Shown: piece after piece, positions 45,333 to 55,038 of the stretch
Numbering within the stretch: the stretch's first letter is position 1
Layout: each line of letters starts with the position of its first letter
DNA from: Planctomycetes bacterium GWF2_41_51
Lineage (GTDB): Bacteria; Planctomycetota; Phycisphaerae; Sedimentisphaerales; UBA12454
Length of the DNA: 64,000 nt
Direction: 5' to 3'
Assembly: GCA_001825665.1 (NCBI GenBank)
Contig: MHXZ01000125.1
Span: 46,314 to 110,313 of the forward strand
Translations under genes and position numbers: made by a program
Notes under the pieces: generated by a model
The model's database searches: none
Told to the model about the DNA's origin: nothing
Seen by the model: the letters and a program-made list of their open reading frames with translations, nothing else

Positions 45333-46375
45333 ATTGTCTCTTTTTCCTGATAAGTTTGCTGTTTGCATAAATCTATTATCTGCATCAGTTGAAGTGTTTC
45401 CTGCCATGGAACAAGCGGCTCTTTTCCCAACGCAAAGAAGTTGTAACATTCATCATAATAGTTGATTGGCGCAAAATCGCTGAGCTTAAATTCTTCCTCG
45501 TACCATTTGATCTTTTCACCATTACTATATTTTCTGCCCCTTGCGGCCAGTTCTTTTTGCACTAATAAATTTGTAAGTTCTGTGGGCTTACAGTATCGCA
45601 CATTCCACACTTCACCATCCGGGTTTAAGGCCGCGGTACCATACTTACCGAAAACGATCCAAGGTTCTAAAGAAAATGCCGAAGCCATATTAATATCTAG
45701 GTCCAGAATGGTATTCTCTGAAGTTTCAATTAGGATCTTGGCCACATCTTCCGCATTACCAAGACTTGCTATCTTTCTTGTGATACAGTGGACGTTTCGA
45801 ATCTCCGATGGCACTATATGCAATAACTGATCAATCTGATGAGAACCATAGTTATTTAGTATCCCTCCTCCAAATTCTCGAAAAGCCTGCCAGTCACACC
45901 TGCGAGAATAATCGCAACGCGTCCTTTTTATCATATAAACAGGCCCTATAAGTCCCTTTTTCAATATGTTCTTGAGACACTGAATATCGGATCCTGTTCG
46001 GTGCGGCTGATACACCATGAATTTGGAATTATTTTTTATCATTAAATCAAATACCTTCTGGCCATCAGAGGCGCAGGTTGCTGCAGGTTTGTCGCAAAAT
46101 ACGTCGCATCCGTACTTAAAAGCTTCAATACTTTGCTGTACGTGAAACTGCGTCGGCGAAGCGATAACGACCAGATCGATATGCTCTCGTTTGAGCATAT
46201 CCTGCATATTAGAGTATGTCTGAACATTATAAATATCGTGAGCCTCTTTGAGCCTTTCAATAAGAGTATCACAGACGCAAACCAGCTCAAATCCAGAATG
46301 TTTAACGATTTCAGGTACGTGAAAGTGCCACCCGATACGGCCAAGCCCTATAACTGCTGTTCTAATTTTTTTCAT
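45329..46375 (-). CDS. Gfo/Idh/MocA-family oxidoreductase
   Basis: The 348-residue protein opens with AVIGLGRIGWHFHVPEI (NAD-binding) and has CDVFCDKPAATCAS, the catalytic-Lys motif (here DKP), and GGGILNNYGSHQIDQL with His as expected. It is cytoplasmic and probably oxidises or epimerises an imported sugar or sugar acid. It overlaps the symporter gene by 14 bases and the lipoprotein gene by four, so import and first oxidation are co-expressed. Confidence 0.8.
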   Translation of the reverse strand: MKKIRTAVIGLGRIGWHFHVPEIVKHSGFELVCVCDTLIERLKEAHDIYNVQTYSNMQDMLKREHIDLVVIASPTQFHVQQSIEAFKYGCDVFCDKPAATCASDGQKVFDLMIKNNSKFMVYQPHRTGSDIQCLKNILKKGLIGPVYMIKRTRCDYSRRCDWQAFREFGGGILNNYGSHQIDQLLHIVPSEIRNVHCITRKIASLGNAEDVAKILIETSENTILDLDINMASAFSLEPWIVFGKYGTAALNPDGEVWNVRYCKPTELTNLLVQKELAARGRKYSNGEKIKWYEEEFKLSDFAPINYYDECYNFFALGKEPLVPWQETLQLMQIIDLCKQQTYQEKETI

Positions 46376-48221
46376 AAGATTTCACACCAGTTTCTTGATT
46401 CAAAGAATAGCTTATCTTAGTCTGCTGCGGATCAATAGATTCACACATCTTATGCTTTTTTTGTTTTGCAAGAAATCTTAGCAACACACCTGCGACAAAC
46501 ACCATAAAACCGACAGCTATGCACGTTATTCTGGATTTCCAGTCAACCTGAACTACACACAGACTGGCGATTACAAGACCGGCGATTATTGCCAATATCC
46601 CGCTAACCATGAATTGTCGTTTATCCTGTTGGATGTCGATTTCCGCATCTTCGATAGGATGGTTCATTTTTTCATAAAAGTTGTGTGTAGCACTTTTTTC
46701 ATTATTTGAAACATTTTTCCAAAATAACGTCGAAAGCATAAAAGCGGCGCTGCCCAGAATAATGACTCCGCCTACCGACATACCAAAGGGCCATTCCTGA
46801 ACAGGGTCCAAAGTTACTATACCCGTTTTATTTATAAGCTGTGTGATTGCCACATGAGGGCCTGCAATAAAATCAAAATTTGAAGCAAGCAAACTGTAGA
46901 TCAAACCAACGATTGAGGAAAAGACTGCCGAAAATTTCGGAGCACGCTTTATCCAGTATACAAGGACAAGCGGTACAGATATCGGAAGCGTGACACTCTT
47001 CAAAAGCATTAACATCAGATCAAATAACGAGAGTTCTTTTTGCCTGGTGAATACTAACGCTGCTAATATTACACACATTCCGAAAATTACATTTGAGATA
47101 TGAGCAACCACAAACAGTTCTTTCGGTGATGCGTTTTTACGAATGAAAGGCTTATAAATATTCATACAAATAATAGCCGCATTCTGATTTATAGCCACAT
47201 CCATGCTTGAGAGTGTAGCCGCAAATATCACCATTATAAGCAGTCCCGCCAACCCTTTTGGTAAAATGTCAAGCCCCATTAAAACATAAGCGGCATCCTG
47301 AGGATGACTCAGACCTGGCAAAAGAGCCGCTATATCTGGAAAAAAAATGCTGGCAGCAATAGGAGGTATAAACCATACAACAGGCCCGACAAGGAATAGC
47401 CCTGCCGCAAGAAAAGCTGCTTTCCTCGCATTGATACCATCACGCACTGATAGGTACCGTGGTGAATAAATTAATGAAGATGATATGAAAAAGAAATTGC
47501 AAAAATAAGCGGCTATCCAGGTTATCGGATGTTTGGTGCTGATGACCTGTAATTTCTGCGGATCAAGTCTCTCAACAATCGCTCCTACGCTCCCCAGCTT
47601 TGAAATTGTAAGTACGGCTATAACTATCGTCAGCGCCATGAGTATTATCGTTTGCAGAAAGTCTGCCGTCATTACTCCCCATGAACCGGCGATAGTTGAA
47701 TAAGTCAGGATAACAACCCCGCTTACAATAATTGTAACTTCTATAGGCCATCCAAACGCGACACTGAGAAAAGTCGCTAAACCCGACAGCCAGATAGCGC
47801 CACCAAAAAGCATCATTGGCACCTGGATAGCGGTGAAGAACTTCGCTGCCGTTTTCCCGAAACGATCTTCTACGATCTCGATCCAGGTAATTCGCCTTGT
47901 TTGCCTGCACTTATGCGCGATAAACAAACCCATAAAAAAATAGGCAAATACATTAGCCATAAACAGAAATATTATAAGTATCCCATTTTCATATGCGAAA
48001 CCTGCCGCTCCAGTGAAAGTCCATGCGCTGAAGCTCATCATGAAACAACTGGCTCCCGCCAGCCACCATGATACGCGATTTCCTCCGATAAAATAATCTT
48101 TGACGTCTTTGCACAGGTTTTTTACTAACAAACCACTGCTGACAAGCATGGCCATGTAGCCAAACATTATCACATAATCAGAAGTTGCAAATTTAAAAAC
48201 AAATGTATTTTGCTCAGCCAT
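46362..48221 (-). CDS. Sodium:solute symporter (SSS family), long form
   Basis: The 619-residue protein has about 14 membrane helices, with DYFIGGNRVSWWLAGASCFM, MSFSAWTFTGAAGFAYENG and SSMDVAINQNAAIICMNIYK as SSS landmarks; the Ser pair in ATLSSMD is a sodium ligand. A cytoplasmic tail of about 110 residues with an extra helix pair follows residue ~510. It imports the oligomer breakdown products with Na+. It precedes the oxidoreductase gene in the same transcript. Confidence 0.82.
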   Translation of the reverse strand: MAEQNTFVFKFATSDYVIMFGYMAMLVSSGLLVKNLCKDVKDYFIGGNRVSWWLAGASCFMMSFSAWTFTGAAGFAYENGILIIFLFMANVFAYFFMGLFIAHKCRQTRRITWIEIVEDRFGKTAAKFFTAIQVPMMLFGGAIWLSGLATFLSVAFGWPIEVTIIVSGVVILTYSTIAGSWGVMTADFLQTIILMALTIVIAVLTISKLGSVGAIVERLDPQKLQVISTKHPITWIAAYFCNFFFISSSLIYSPRYLSVRDGINARKAAFLAAGLFLVGPVVWFIPPIAASIFFPDIAALLPGLSHPQDAAYVLMGLDILPKGLAGLLIMVIFAATLSSMDVAINQNAAIICMNIYKPFIRKNASPKELFVVAHISNVIFGMCVILAALVFTRQKELSLFDLMLMLLKSVTLPISVPLVLVYWIKRAPKFSAVFSSIVGLIYSLLASNFDFIAGPHVAITQLINKTGIVTLDPVQEWPFGMSVGGVIILGSAAFMLSTLFWKNVSNNEKSATHNFYEKMNHPIEDAEIDIQQDKRQFMVSGILAIIAGLVIASLCVVQVDWKSRITCIAVGFMVFVAGVLLRFLAKQKKHKMCESIDPQQTKISYSLNQETGVKSYEKN

Positions 48222-48268
48222 AATTAACCCAAAAATTTCACATAGTTTTTATAACACATTTTTTCACC

Positions 48269-49528
48269 TTACTTGTCACAATTCAGTGGTTGACCAAAAT
48301 AAAGCGATGCCTTTCCAAGTATCGCCACCTCACCTCTGATCCTATCTGCCGACTGAAGCAAAAGTTTAACAGCTTTATTACTGGGATAGTGTTTGTGCCC
48401 AAGTTCAAATAAACATTCTCCTGTCTCTTCCTGAGTTAGGCAATCCTTTTCACCGCTATAGAAGCCTCCTCTCAAGCTATCATCTTTCAGACGGAAAAAA
48501 TCGGCATAAAAATCAAAACATAACTCAAGGTTTTCACCGCTTGGTGCTGTGTAACTATAGAGATCAACGCCGTTATTATATGCTATTTCAGCAGCGGTTG
48601 TCAGCAACAAGAGTGTCAAATGGCTATACCTCAAACCAAGATTAGGCTTTGTAACATAATCTCTATAATGACCTTCCATCTGAAAATGTCTATAACGATC
48701 ATATATCTCACCATCATGGACCTGGAAGTCAGGTTCGCGATAATATGGCGTTTCGCCTCTCATCAGTATGCAGCCCTCAATCAGATCGAGCATATCTTTA
48801 CTGTTATCTACAGAATCAAGAGCATATCTGACAAGTTCTTCATCACCCAGTGCATACCCCAGTGCTGCCATTCCCAAAGTATGGGCGGCAGCATGATTCT
48901 GATAATATTGCTTATCAAAATAATCGTTTTCCTCCCAGCGTTTGGCACCTGTTTTTATATGGGACAACAGCAATTGAAACCAATTCTCAACGACTTTCTT
49001 TTGTTCCGGAGTAAAACCTGAATAATTATATAAAAGATCGTATGTCCATATGAAGGATAGGGAGCCTCTTGCAACAGCCATACCCAAGGCCGGGTAACTT
49101 ATATTTGGGTCAAAATCAGCTCCTGGAAGAGGGGCATTTTGAGCCCAGCCCAGCAGCATTTTAAGCGACTCATCAGCATATTTTTTTTCGCCGGTTATCC
49201 AATAAGCCATTGCCAGATCACGCGCATATCCACTGTCCTCTCTGCAAGCTGGGAAGAAACCAACCCGATTATCGTCACCTGTATACGGATTAGGTTTCTT
49301 ACCTTTTTCGATATGATCATCTATATTTGATTTTAAAACTGCCCAGTTACTATACCATGGCTCTTCTCTTTGGTTCACCCGTTGTTTAATAGTTACCAGA
49401 TCACTTTGTTTAAGTAAAAGCCTGGGATGCTCTTCTGTGATCGGCGGAATCTCAATTCTTTTTGCTCGTGCAAAATCACTAATTAAACTCACCACAATTG
49501 CTAATAAAAAGAAAGACACTTTAGACAT
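48269..49528 (-). CDS. Alginate-lyase-fold secreted protein, copy 1
   Basis: The 419-residue protein has a signal peptide (MSKVSFFLLAIVVSLISDFA, ARA) and the helical toroid of the alginate_lyase (PF05426) family. Likely catalytic residues are Asn211-His212 (YYQNHAAAH), His271 and Tyr276 (HDGEIYDRYRH). Family members (PL5, PL38) cut uronate-containing chains by beta-elimination. It is a tandem paralog of the next gene, equal in length. Confidence 0.72.
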   Translation of the reverse strand: MSKVSFFLLAIVVSLISDFARAKRIEIPPITEEHPRLLLKQSDLVTIKQRVNQREEPWYSNWAVLKSNIDDHIEKGKKPNPYTGDDNRVGFFPACREDSGYARDLAMAYWITGEKKYADESLKMLLGWAQNAPLPGADFDPNISYPALGMAVARGSLSFIWTYDLLYNYSGFTPEQKKVVENWFQLLLSHIKTGAKRWEENDYFDKQYYQNHAAAHTLGMAALGYALGDEELVRYALDSVDNSKDMLDLIEGCILMRGETPYYREPDFQVHDGEIYDRYRHFQMEGHYRDYVTKPNLGLRYSHLTLLLLTTAAEIAYNNGVDLYSYTAPSGENLELCFDFYADFFRLKDDSLRGGFYSGEKDCLTQEETGECLFELGHKHYPSNKAVKLLLQSADRIRGEVAILGKASLYFGQPLNCDK

Positions 49529-49563
49529 CTTATTTCCTTTTTAGATTAGTTTCGAAAAAAATC

Positions 49564-50823
49564 TTACTTACTACCGATTGGTTGCCCGAAATAAACAGCA
49601 GGCCTGCCCAATATCCACATTTCACTTTTAGCTCGATCCATTGAGCTAAGCAAAAGTTCGATAGATTTATTCTTGGGATATCGCTTATATCCAAGTTCAA
49701 AAACGCCGGCTTCTATTAAAGGTCTGATGCGATCTTTTTCACCAATGTAATATCCACCACGCAGGCTATCGTCTTTAAGTCTGTAAAAATCCGCATAAAA
49801 ATCAAAGCACAATTCGAGGTTCTCACCACCCGCAGCTGAGTAGCTATAAAGATCCACACCATTGTTGTAAGCAATTTCTGCAGCCGTGGTCATTAGAAGC
49901 AGCGTCAAACTGCAGTATTGCAACCCTCGATTTGGCTTAGTGACATACCCCGACTTATTGTGGCCACCCAATTCAAAATGACGATAACGATCACTTATTT
50001 CACCATTATGAACATTCCGCGGCTGCGGGTCACGATAATACAGTTTCTTACCTCTCATCAGGATACAGCCTTCGAACACATCAAGTACATCTCTGCTGTT
50101 TTTTTCGGAATCAAGGGCGTATCTGACAAGCTCTTCATCCCCAATCGCATAGCCTATGGCCAGTGTCGCCATACAATCCGATGCGACATGATTTTGATAA
50201 TATTGCTTATCATAAAAATCATTTTCCTCCCAGCGTTTTATGCCTTCCTTAAGATGAGATAACAATAATTGAAACCACTCCTCAACGGCTTTTTTCTGTT
50301 CAGGCTTAAAATCCGGATAATCATACAGAAGATCGTATGTCCAGATGAACGCCATCGAAGCTCTTCCGACAGCCATACCCAAGGCCGGGTAATTTATATT
50401 CGGATCAAAATCAGCTCCCGGAAGAGGATCATTTTGCGCCCAGCCTGCCAACATTTTTAATGATTGGTCAGCATACTTTTTTTCGCCGGTTATCCAATAA
50501 GCCATTGCCAGATCTCTCGCATAGTTGGCATCTTTGTCACACACAGGGAAAAAACCGTGCAAACAGTCAGGACCGGTATATGGTTTGGGCTCTCTATTAT
50601 TCTCGATCTGCTTATCAAGACTTGCCTTCAAATCTGTCCAGCCGCCAAACCAGGGCTCCTGCTTCTGATTGATCCGCTGCTTGATGATCTCTATATCGCT
50701 TTTCTTAAGCAAAAGCCGAGGATGCCCTTCCGTGATCGGCGGTATTTCAATTCTCTTTGCTTCAGCAAAATCTGCAATTACACTCATCACCAATACTAAA
50801 ATAAGTAAAAGTAATTTATTCAT
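49564..50823 (-). CDS. Alginate-lyase-fold secreted protein, copy 2
   Basis: The 419-residue paralog of the previous gene keeps the signal peptide (MNKLLLLILVLVMSVIADFA), IEIPPITEGHPRLLLKKSD, RDLAMAYWITGEKKYAD, the YYQNH motif and NGEISDRYRHFEL. In copy 1 the last motif reads GEIYDRYRH, so the Tyr before DRYRH is Ser here while the second Tyr and His remain. This may alter specificity or activity. It lies 36 bases from its neighbour. Confidence 0.72.
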   Translation of the reverse strand: MNKLLLLILVLVMSVIADFAEAKRIEIPPITEGHPRLLLKKSDIEIIKQRINQKQEPWFGGWTDLKASLDKQIENNREPKPYTGPDCLHGFFPVCDKDANYARDLAMAYWITGEKKYADQSLKMLAGWAQNDPLPGADFDPNINYPALGMAVGRASMAFIWTYDLLYDYPDFKPEQKKAVEEWFQLLLSHLKEGIKRWEENDFYDKQYYQNHVASDCMATLAIGYAIGDEELVRYALDSEKNSRDVLDVFEGCILMRGKKLYYRDPQPRNVHNGEISDRYRHFELGGHNKSGYVTKPNRGLQYCSLTLLLMTTAAEIAYNNGVDLYSYSAAGGENLELCFDFYADFYRLKDDSLRGGYYIGEKDRIRPLIEAGVFELGYKRYPKNKSIELLLSSMDRAKSEMWILGRPAVYFGQPIGSK

Positions 50824-50872
50824 GCTTATCCTTTCTAAGATTTAGATTTTTCCAATAAATCCATTTTCAGTT

Positions 50873-51346
50873 TTAAAAACCAAAACTTTTGCGTCTTCTC
50901 ATTAAAACCACCCCGAAAGAAAGCAGCACAATCGTCGCAGGCTCGGGTATTGTCGCAATAAAACCATGGATACCAGAGGTATCCAAATAACTGCCAACAA
51001 TTTTATTACCGCTAATCCCATTTATCCATGTGTAGCTTGCTCCAGGGAAATCAAGCGTTAATAGTATTTGAGCATCTAAATTATAAAGATAACCTGAATC
51101 CCCTGCAGAACCGATGACCCCAGCTATGTCATTTGCCTCGTGAACAACCAAATTGTCTCCGGAATCCATGCAGGGACTCATATCCTGCAATTCCAATCCG
51201 TCATCCGCCGTACCTAAAACTCCATCTTCTCCGGCTAGGCCATATTGATAGCCTTCCTGGTCTTTCACAAACAACGGCGGTTCATCAATATTTCCGCCAT
51301 AATCGCAGCCATAATTTGTGTTCCAGTTTACACCGCTAACAGACAT
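50873..51346 (-). CDS. Short PEP-CTERM protein without signal peptide, probably N-truncated
   Basis: The 157-residue frame begins MSVSGVNWNTNYGCDYGG after AAAGGTGA and has GTADDGLELQDMSPCMDSGD, the end motif of beta-helix proteins, then HAF-like TWINGISGNKIVGSYLD and a PEP-CTERM tail (TIPEPATIVLLSFGVVLM, RRRK). No signal peptide is present, so exosortase could not see it. It looks like the 3' part of a larger secreted gene. Confidence 0.5.
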   Translation of the reverse strand: MSVSGVNWNTNYGCDYGGNIDEPPLFVKDQEGYQYGLAGEDGVLGTADDGLELQDMSPCMDSGDNLVVHEANDIAGVIGSAGDSGYLYNLDAQILLTLDFPGASYTWINGISGNKIVGSYLDTSGIHGFIATIPEPATIVLLSFGVVLMRRRKSFGF

Positions 51347-51358
51347 AATTTCACCTTT

Positions 51359-51408
51359 AAAAAGAGGCTTGGGAATAAATTGCTAACCTGAATTAGCTTG
51401 TCCCAAGC
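51359..51408 (-). terminator. Probable terminator after the LamG-dockerin gene
   Basis: TCCCAAGCC (51400-51408) and GGCTTGGGA (51365-51373) form a nine-base stem around 26 bases, followed on the minus strand by TCTTTT. It ends the transcript from 52999 in part and isolates the PEP-CTERM fragment. Confidence 0.5.
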
Positions 51409-51430
51409 CCTTTAGCGTATCGTTAATAAA

Positions 51431-52999
51431 CTAATTCAGATTTATACACTCTGCTCCTTCAGGGTCGGTGCATTGGAGCCAGGATTCTGCTAAGGCAGCA
51501 AAATCTTTAAAATCAACTCTGCAATCAAGATTAAAATCTGTAGACAGATAGCCCCAGGTACTTTCTCCGCAATAATCATCAAAGGCTGTCAGCTTAATAT
51601 TCTTGATGTTACCATCGAAAAACATTCCATTTGCGTTCCAGTTCGCACCAATAAATAGATGCGGATACAGTGCGGCATGCAGTCCAGTGTCCAGATTTCC
51701 GCCCAACACATCGATCTTATATCCATCGATACTGATATGGGCGCGATTCTTGTAAGTCCATACGGTAACATGATGCCACTGATCTTCTTCTATGATCCAC
51801 GGTGAACTTGGCTGATGATTTGACAATGTGCCGTTAGCATAGTTATAGAAATAAGTGATAAACAGCAGACGTGTTTTCCCTTCATAGGCAGTGCCTGCGG
51901 CGCCCCGCTCTGTCCTGACTATCCATGATTGCGGAACTACCAGGATCGTCTGACTAGGCTCAAACCAATCGCTTGTCAGCATAACATCAAACTCGCAACG
52001 GAAAGAAGTACGATTGCTAAAAATGTTTGGAATATAAGCCATCTCACTGGCATTGCCCCATTCAAATTCAAGAGCATCAGTTAACAGGTCATCTTTCTCT
52101 GGTGAATAATACCAAGATCCTTTTTCTGCAAGCCATTGCCCAAAAACAACATCGCCATTCGGATCTTGCATTACTGTGCGAGTTTCGGTAACAGTTTCCG
52201 GTTGATTCAGTACTACAGGCACATCAACATTTTTAGTTGTTTTGGTGCTGCTGAGCATGGGCCAATCACCTGCAAAGCTTTCATATTTTTTCACGGTAAT
52301 ATCATCCATGGTACCAGTAAAATATCTCTCCCCGCCATTCCATTTCGCACCCATATGCAAATGAGGGTTAACCGACGCAAGGAACCCGCCCTGCAGAGCA
52401 GTCGGGCCTGAACCATCAACTCCATCCAATACAATTTGTACATTATCATTGATTATTGAAAACTTCACATGGTGGGTCACACCTGTCGACACTGCCCAGT
52501 TCGAAAATGTGTATCGCGGCAATGAGTTGCCGCCTTCATGCATCCATGTAGTCAGTTTCAAACGTGCATTGGCCCCATCGGGTTCAATCCTTAAATCCCA
52601 TGATCCGGCACCTGCCATTATCGTCGCTTCCTGAGAAATATTGCTTGTTGTAAAATCAAACTCAACCTCAAGCGATATTGCACCATTGAGGGCATTTTTA
52701 ATATATGCAATTTGAGCACCTGAAAATACAAGCTGCCCACCAGATACGCTCGCCGAAGCCGATCCTCCACCCTCAATAAATGTCCCAAACACGATATCAC
52801 CATCTGAATCAGCTAATACATTTCGTGTCTCCGTAACAAAGGATAAGATCGGATCGTTTATTGGTACTTTTATTGATTGGGAAGACGCAGTTCCCGTCAT
52901 ATCCCAAGTGCCCACTAAGATTTCCTGAGTAGAAACGGCCAAAGTAAGAGAGGCCATAAATGCTATACATATTATTAATATAAGTGTCAGATTTTTCAT
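51431..52999 (-). CDS. Secreted double LamG protein with dockerin-like tail
   Basis: The 522-residue protein has a signal peptide and two homologous LamG halves (~35-250 and ~265-480). Each starts TETRxVxxDxxGDxVFG and contains HxHMGAKWN or HLFIGANWN. The C-terminus carries one dockerin-like Ca loop, DFNLDCRVDFKDFAALAES, then WLQC. LamG folds bind glycans or Ca. It is unclear whether it is an enzyme or a binding module. Confidence 0.7.
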   Translation of the reverse strand: MKNLTLILIICIAFMASLTLAVSTQEILVGTWDMTGTASSQSIKVPINDPILSFVTETRNVLADSDGDIVFGTFIEGGGSASASVSGGQLVFSGAQIAYIKNALNGAISLEVEFDFTTSNISQEATIMAGAGSWDLRIEPDGANARLKLTTWMHEGGNSLPRYTFSNWAVSTGVTHHVKFSIINDNVQIVLDGVDGSGPTALQGGFLASVNPHLHMGAKWNGGERYFTGTMDDITVKKYESFAGDWPMLSSTKTTKNVDVPVVLNQPETVTETRTVMQDPNGDVVFGQWLAEKGSWYYSPEKDDLLTDALEFEWGNASEMAYIPNIFSNRTSFRCEFDVMLTSDWFEPSQTILVVPQSWIVRTERGAAGTAYEGKTRLLFITYFYNYANGTLSNHQPSSPWIIEEDQWHHVTVWTYKNRAHISIDGYKIDVLGGNLDTGLHAALYPHLFIGANWNANGMFFDGNIKNIKLTAFDDYCGESTWGYLSTDFNLDCRVDFKDFAALAESWLQCTDPEGAECINLN

Positions 53000-53061
53000 T
53001 TTATAAGCTCCTTATTTGTAGCTATTAAGTTATTTTATGACGATCGTATTGATTGATGTAC

Positions 53062-54048
53062 TCACTGATTGACATTTACACAGTCTGTAACCCCCGGCTC
53101 AGTGCAGGAAAGCCACTGCTGGATAAATAAGTCGATGTCTATGAAATCAATTTTGCAATCTTTGTCAAGATCGCCCTTCAAATAACCCCAATCGCCGCAT
53201 ATCGGTTCGATTGAGTATAACTTAAGATTATCAAGATAAGCTCTCGGCCATACACTCGCTCCATTCCAGGCTCCAAATGTTAGACCATTATATGATAATG
53301 CAGGATCAAACGAAGCTTTCAGTGATATACCGGCAGAGTTCGAAAAAACAGTCCCATTGTTTAACTGAATATAAAGATTTCCTCCCTCAAGCCATGCCGC
53401 GACGTGATTCCAGTTATCAACATTTACAGCGAAATCGGTTTCGAGACTTACGGCGGAGCCTGACGCCGGCCAACAGACAAGATTTAGTTTCGCTGTTCCG
53501 CTGCCTTCGCCGTCGGTTACGAGCTCAATTTTAAATCTGTTGATCCCGCCGGTAACCAGAATCGGCTTTGAGTTAGGTACCGTTATCCATCCATTGGGAT
53601 AATAGGTTACGCCGACGTTTGCTGGTTCACGAGGTTCGAAAAGTTTGAAATTCAGTTCGATTTTAAACCCACTTTCGACCTCATACATAACACCCCCAAT
53701 AAAAGCACTTTCTTTTTCCCCCCCCCTTACAAGCAGGCTTTTATCACCTGCTTCGCCGGATGCTCCAAGACCGCCGGCAGTCTGAGACGCCGGATAAATT
53801 GCATAATAAGACGCAGCCCTCGGACCGCCAAACACCACATCGCCGTAGCTGCTCTCGATCACCGTTCGGCTTTCGTTTATAAAACCTCCTCCTTGGCCAT
53901 TATTTGAGTTTAAAACGGAAACTGTTTTGGTTACCACAGCCCCATCCATATTCCATTCACCGATCAGCGTTTCGGCCGCCTGTATCTGCAATGAAACAAA
54001 AAACACAGTTAGCAAACAAACCATAATTTTAGTTTTTTTACACTTCAT
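53062..54048 (-). CDS. Secreted LamG protein with dockerin-like tail
   Basis: The 328-residue protein has a signal peptide (MKCKKTKIMVCLLTVFFVSL, QIQA), one LamG domain (~60-285) with NHVAAWLEGGNLYIQL, and a single dockerin-like repeat at the end (DLDKDCKIDFIDIDLFIQQW, LSC). A run of nine G in the coding strand near residue 112 (VRGGEK) is a possible slippage site. It lies in the LacI-controlled cluster. Confidence 0.7.
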   Translation of the reverse strand: MKCKKTKIMVCLLTVFFVSLQIQAAETLIGEWNMDGAVVTKTVSVLNSNNGQGGGFINESRTVIESSYGDVVFGGPRAASYYAIYPASQTAGGLGASGEAGDKSLLVRGGEKESAFIGGVMYEVESGFKIELNFKLFEPREPANVGVTYYPNGWITVPNSKPILVTGGINRFKIELVTDGEGSGTAKLNLVCWPASGSAVSLETDFAVNVDNWNHVAAWLEGGNLYIQLNNGTVFSNSAGISLKASFDPALSYNGLTFGAWNGASVWPRAYLDNLKLYSIEPICGDWGYLKGDLDKDCKIDFIDIDLFIQQWLSCTEPGVTDCVNVNQ

Positions 54049-54114
54049 ACCTTATCTCCTTATTCAAATTGTTATTTAATAAATCTATGACAACAATTAG
54101 CTTCTATCAAATTA

Positions 54115-54987
54115 TCACCTCGCTGGGAGTATACTTACATTTCTCTTGGGATGAAAATCCGTTCCTATGTGGTCACGCCAAGGCCAGATACCCGTTGTTT
54201 GAAGGTGCCCGTCACCCATAAGATAATTGGTTTTACCATTGTGATTAGGTCCCGGTCCATACGTCGATGTTGATCGCGACTCTGGCCAACCAGTTTTGCT
54301 TTTCCACTTATATTTCACAACCGCATTGGGGTGGGGACCTTTTGCGCTGAGCCACCAGCACCCTGTCGCTTTACCCCCGGCTTTTGTGTCTGCGTTGTTG
54401 CGTGGATCATCCGAATCCGTATCAGCAAATAACGGCAGAGTGGCGGGACCTTTTATATCACTGAACTTTCGCCATCTATTGTGAGCCTCAGTCATCTTAG
54501 TACTCCCAACAATAATATCTGCTTGTTCATGATTCATCATTGTACCGGTGAAAAACTGATTCATTCCGTACATTCCATGGGGGGTGAATACTCCGCCACT
54601 GCTTACAGTTTGTCCGGTTTTCTTCATCTCGACAGGGCATTTGAACAAACTAAAATCGTTTATACCACCTTTTTTTGTTCCCTCAGCGTCAGTATATGAG
54701 GTGCTTTTTGCCCTGCCATAGTGATAGTCTGACAACACGACCATCCACCTGCCTTCTTCTGTTGTATAGGGTAAATGTTGGCCGTAATCATTCGCATAAC
54801 ACGTGGCGATCAGCCCGATGTCTTTAAGATTGGTCTTGCATAGCACAGTGACGGCGGTTGCTTTTGCCTTGCTAAGTGCAGGCATAAGTATTCCCAACAG
54901 CATCGCTATAATGGAAATAACTACCAACAACTCAACAAGTGTGAAACCAGATTCTTTTCGATTTGTTTTTAAAGCTGCAAAGTTCAT
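54115..54987 (-). CDS. Prepilin-like protein with H-x9-DG tail
   Basis: The 290-residue protein has a short leader (MNFAALKTNRKESG) before FTLVELLVVISIIAMLLG, the prepilin peptidase site and stalk helix. The C-terminus has the motif HNGKTNYLMGDG (His, nine residues, Asp-Gly), typical of planctomycete pseudopilins. It is the second pseudopilin in the window and again lies among LamG and PEP-CTERM genes. Confidence 0.85.
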   Translation of the reverse strand: MNFAALKTNRKESGFTLVELLVVISIIAMLLGILMPALSKAKATAVTVLCKTNLKDIGLIATCYANDYGQHLPYTTEEGRWMVVLSDYHYGRAKSTSYTDAEGTKKGGINDFSLFKCPVEMKKTGQTVSSGGVFTPHGMYGMNQFFTGTMMNHEQADIIVGSTKMTEAHNRWRKFSDIKGPATLPLFADTDSDDPRNNADTKAGGKATGCWWLSAKGPHPNAVVKYKWKSKTGWPESRSTSTYGPGPNHNGKTNYLMGDGHLQTTGIWPWRDHIGTDFHPKRNVSILPAR

Positions 54988-55038
54988 AATTTTCTCCGGT
55001 TAATAATTTCTGCTGTCATTTTCTATGTTTTAAAACTT

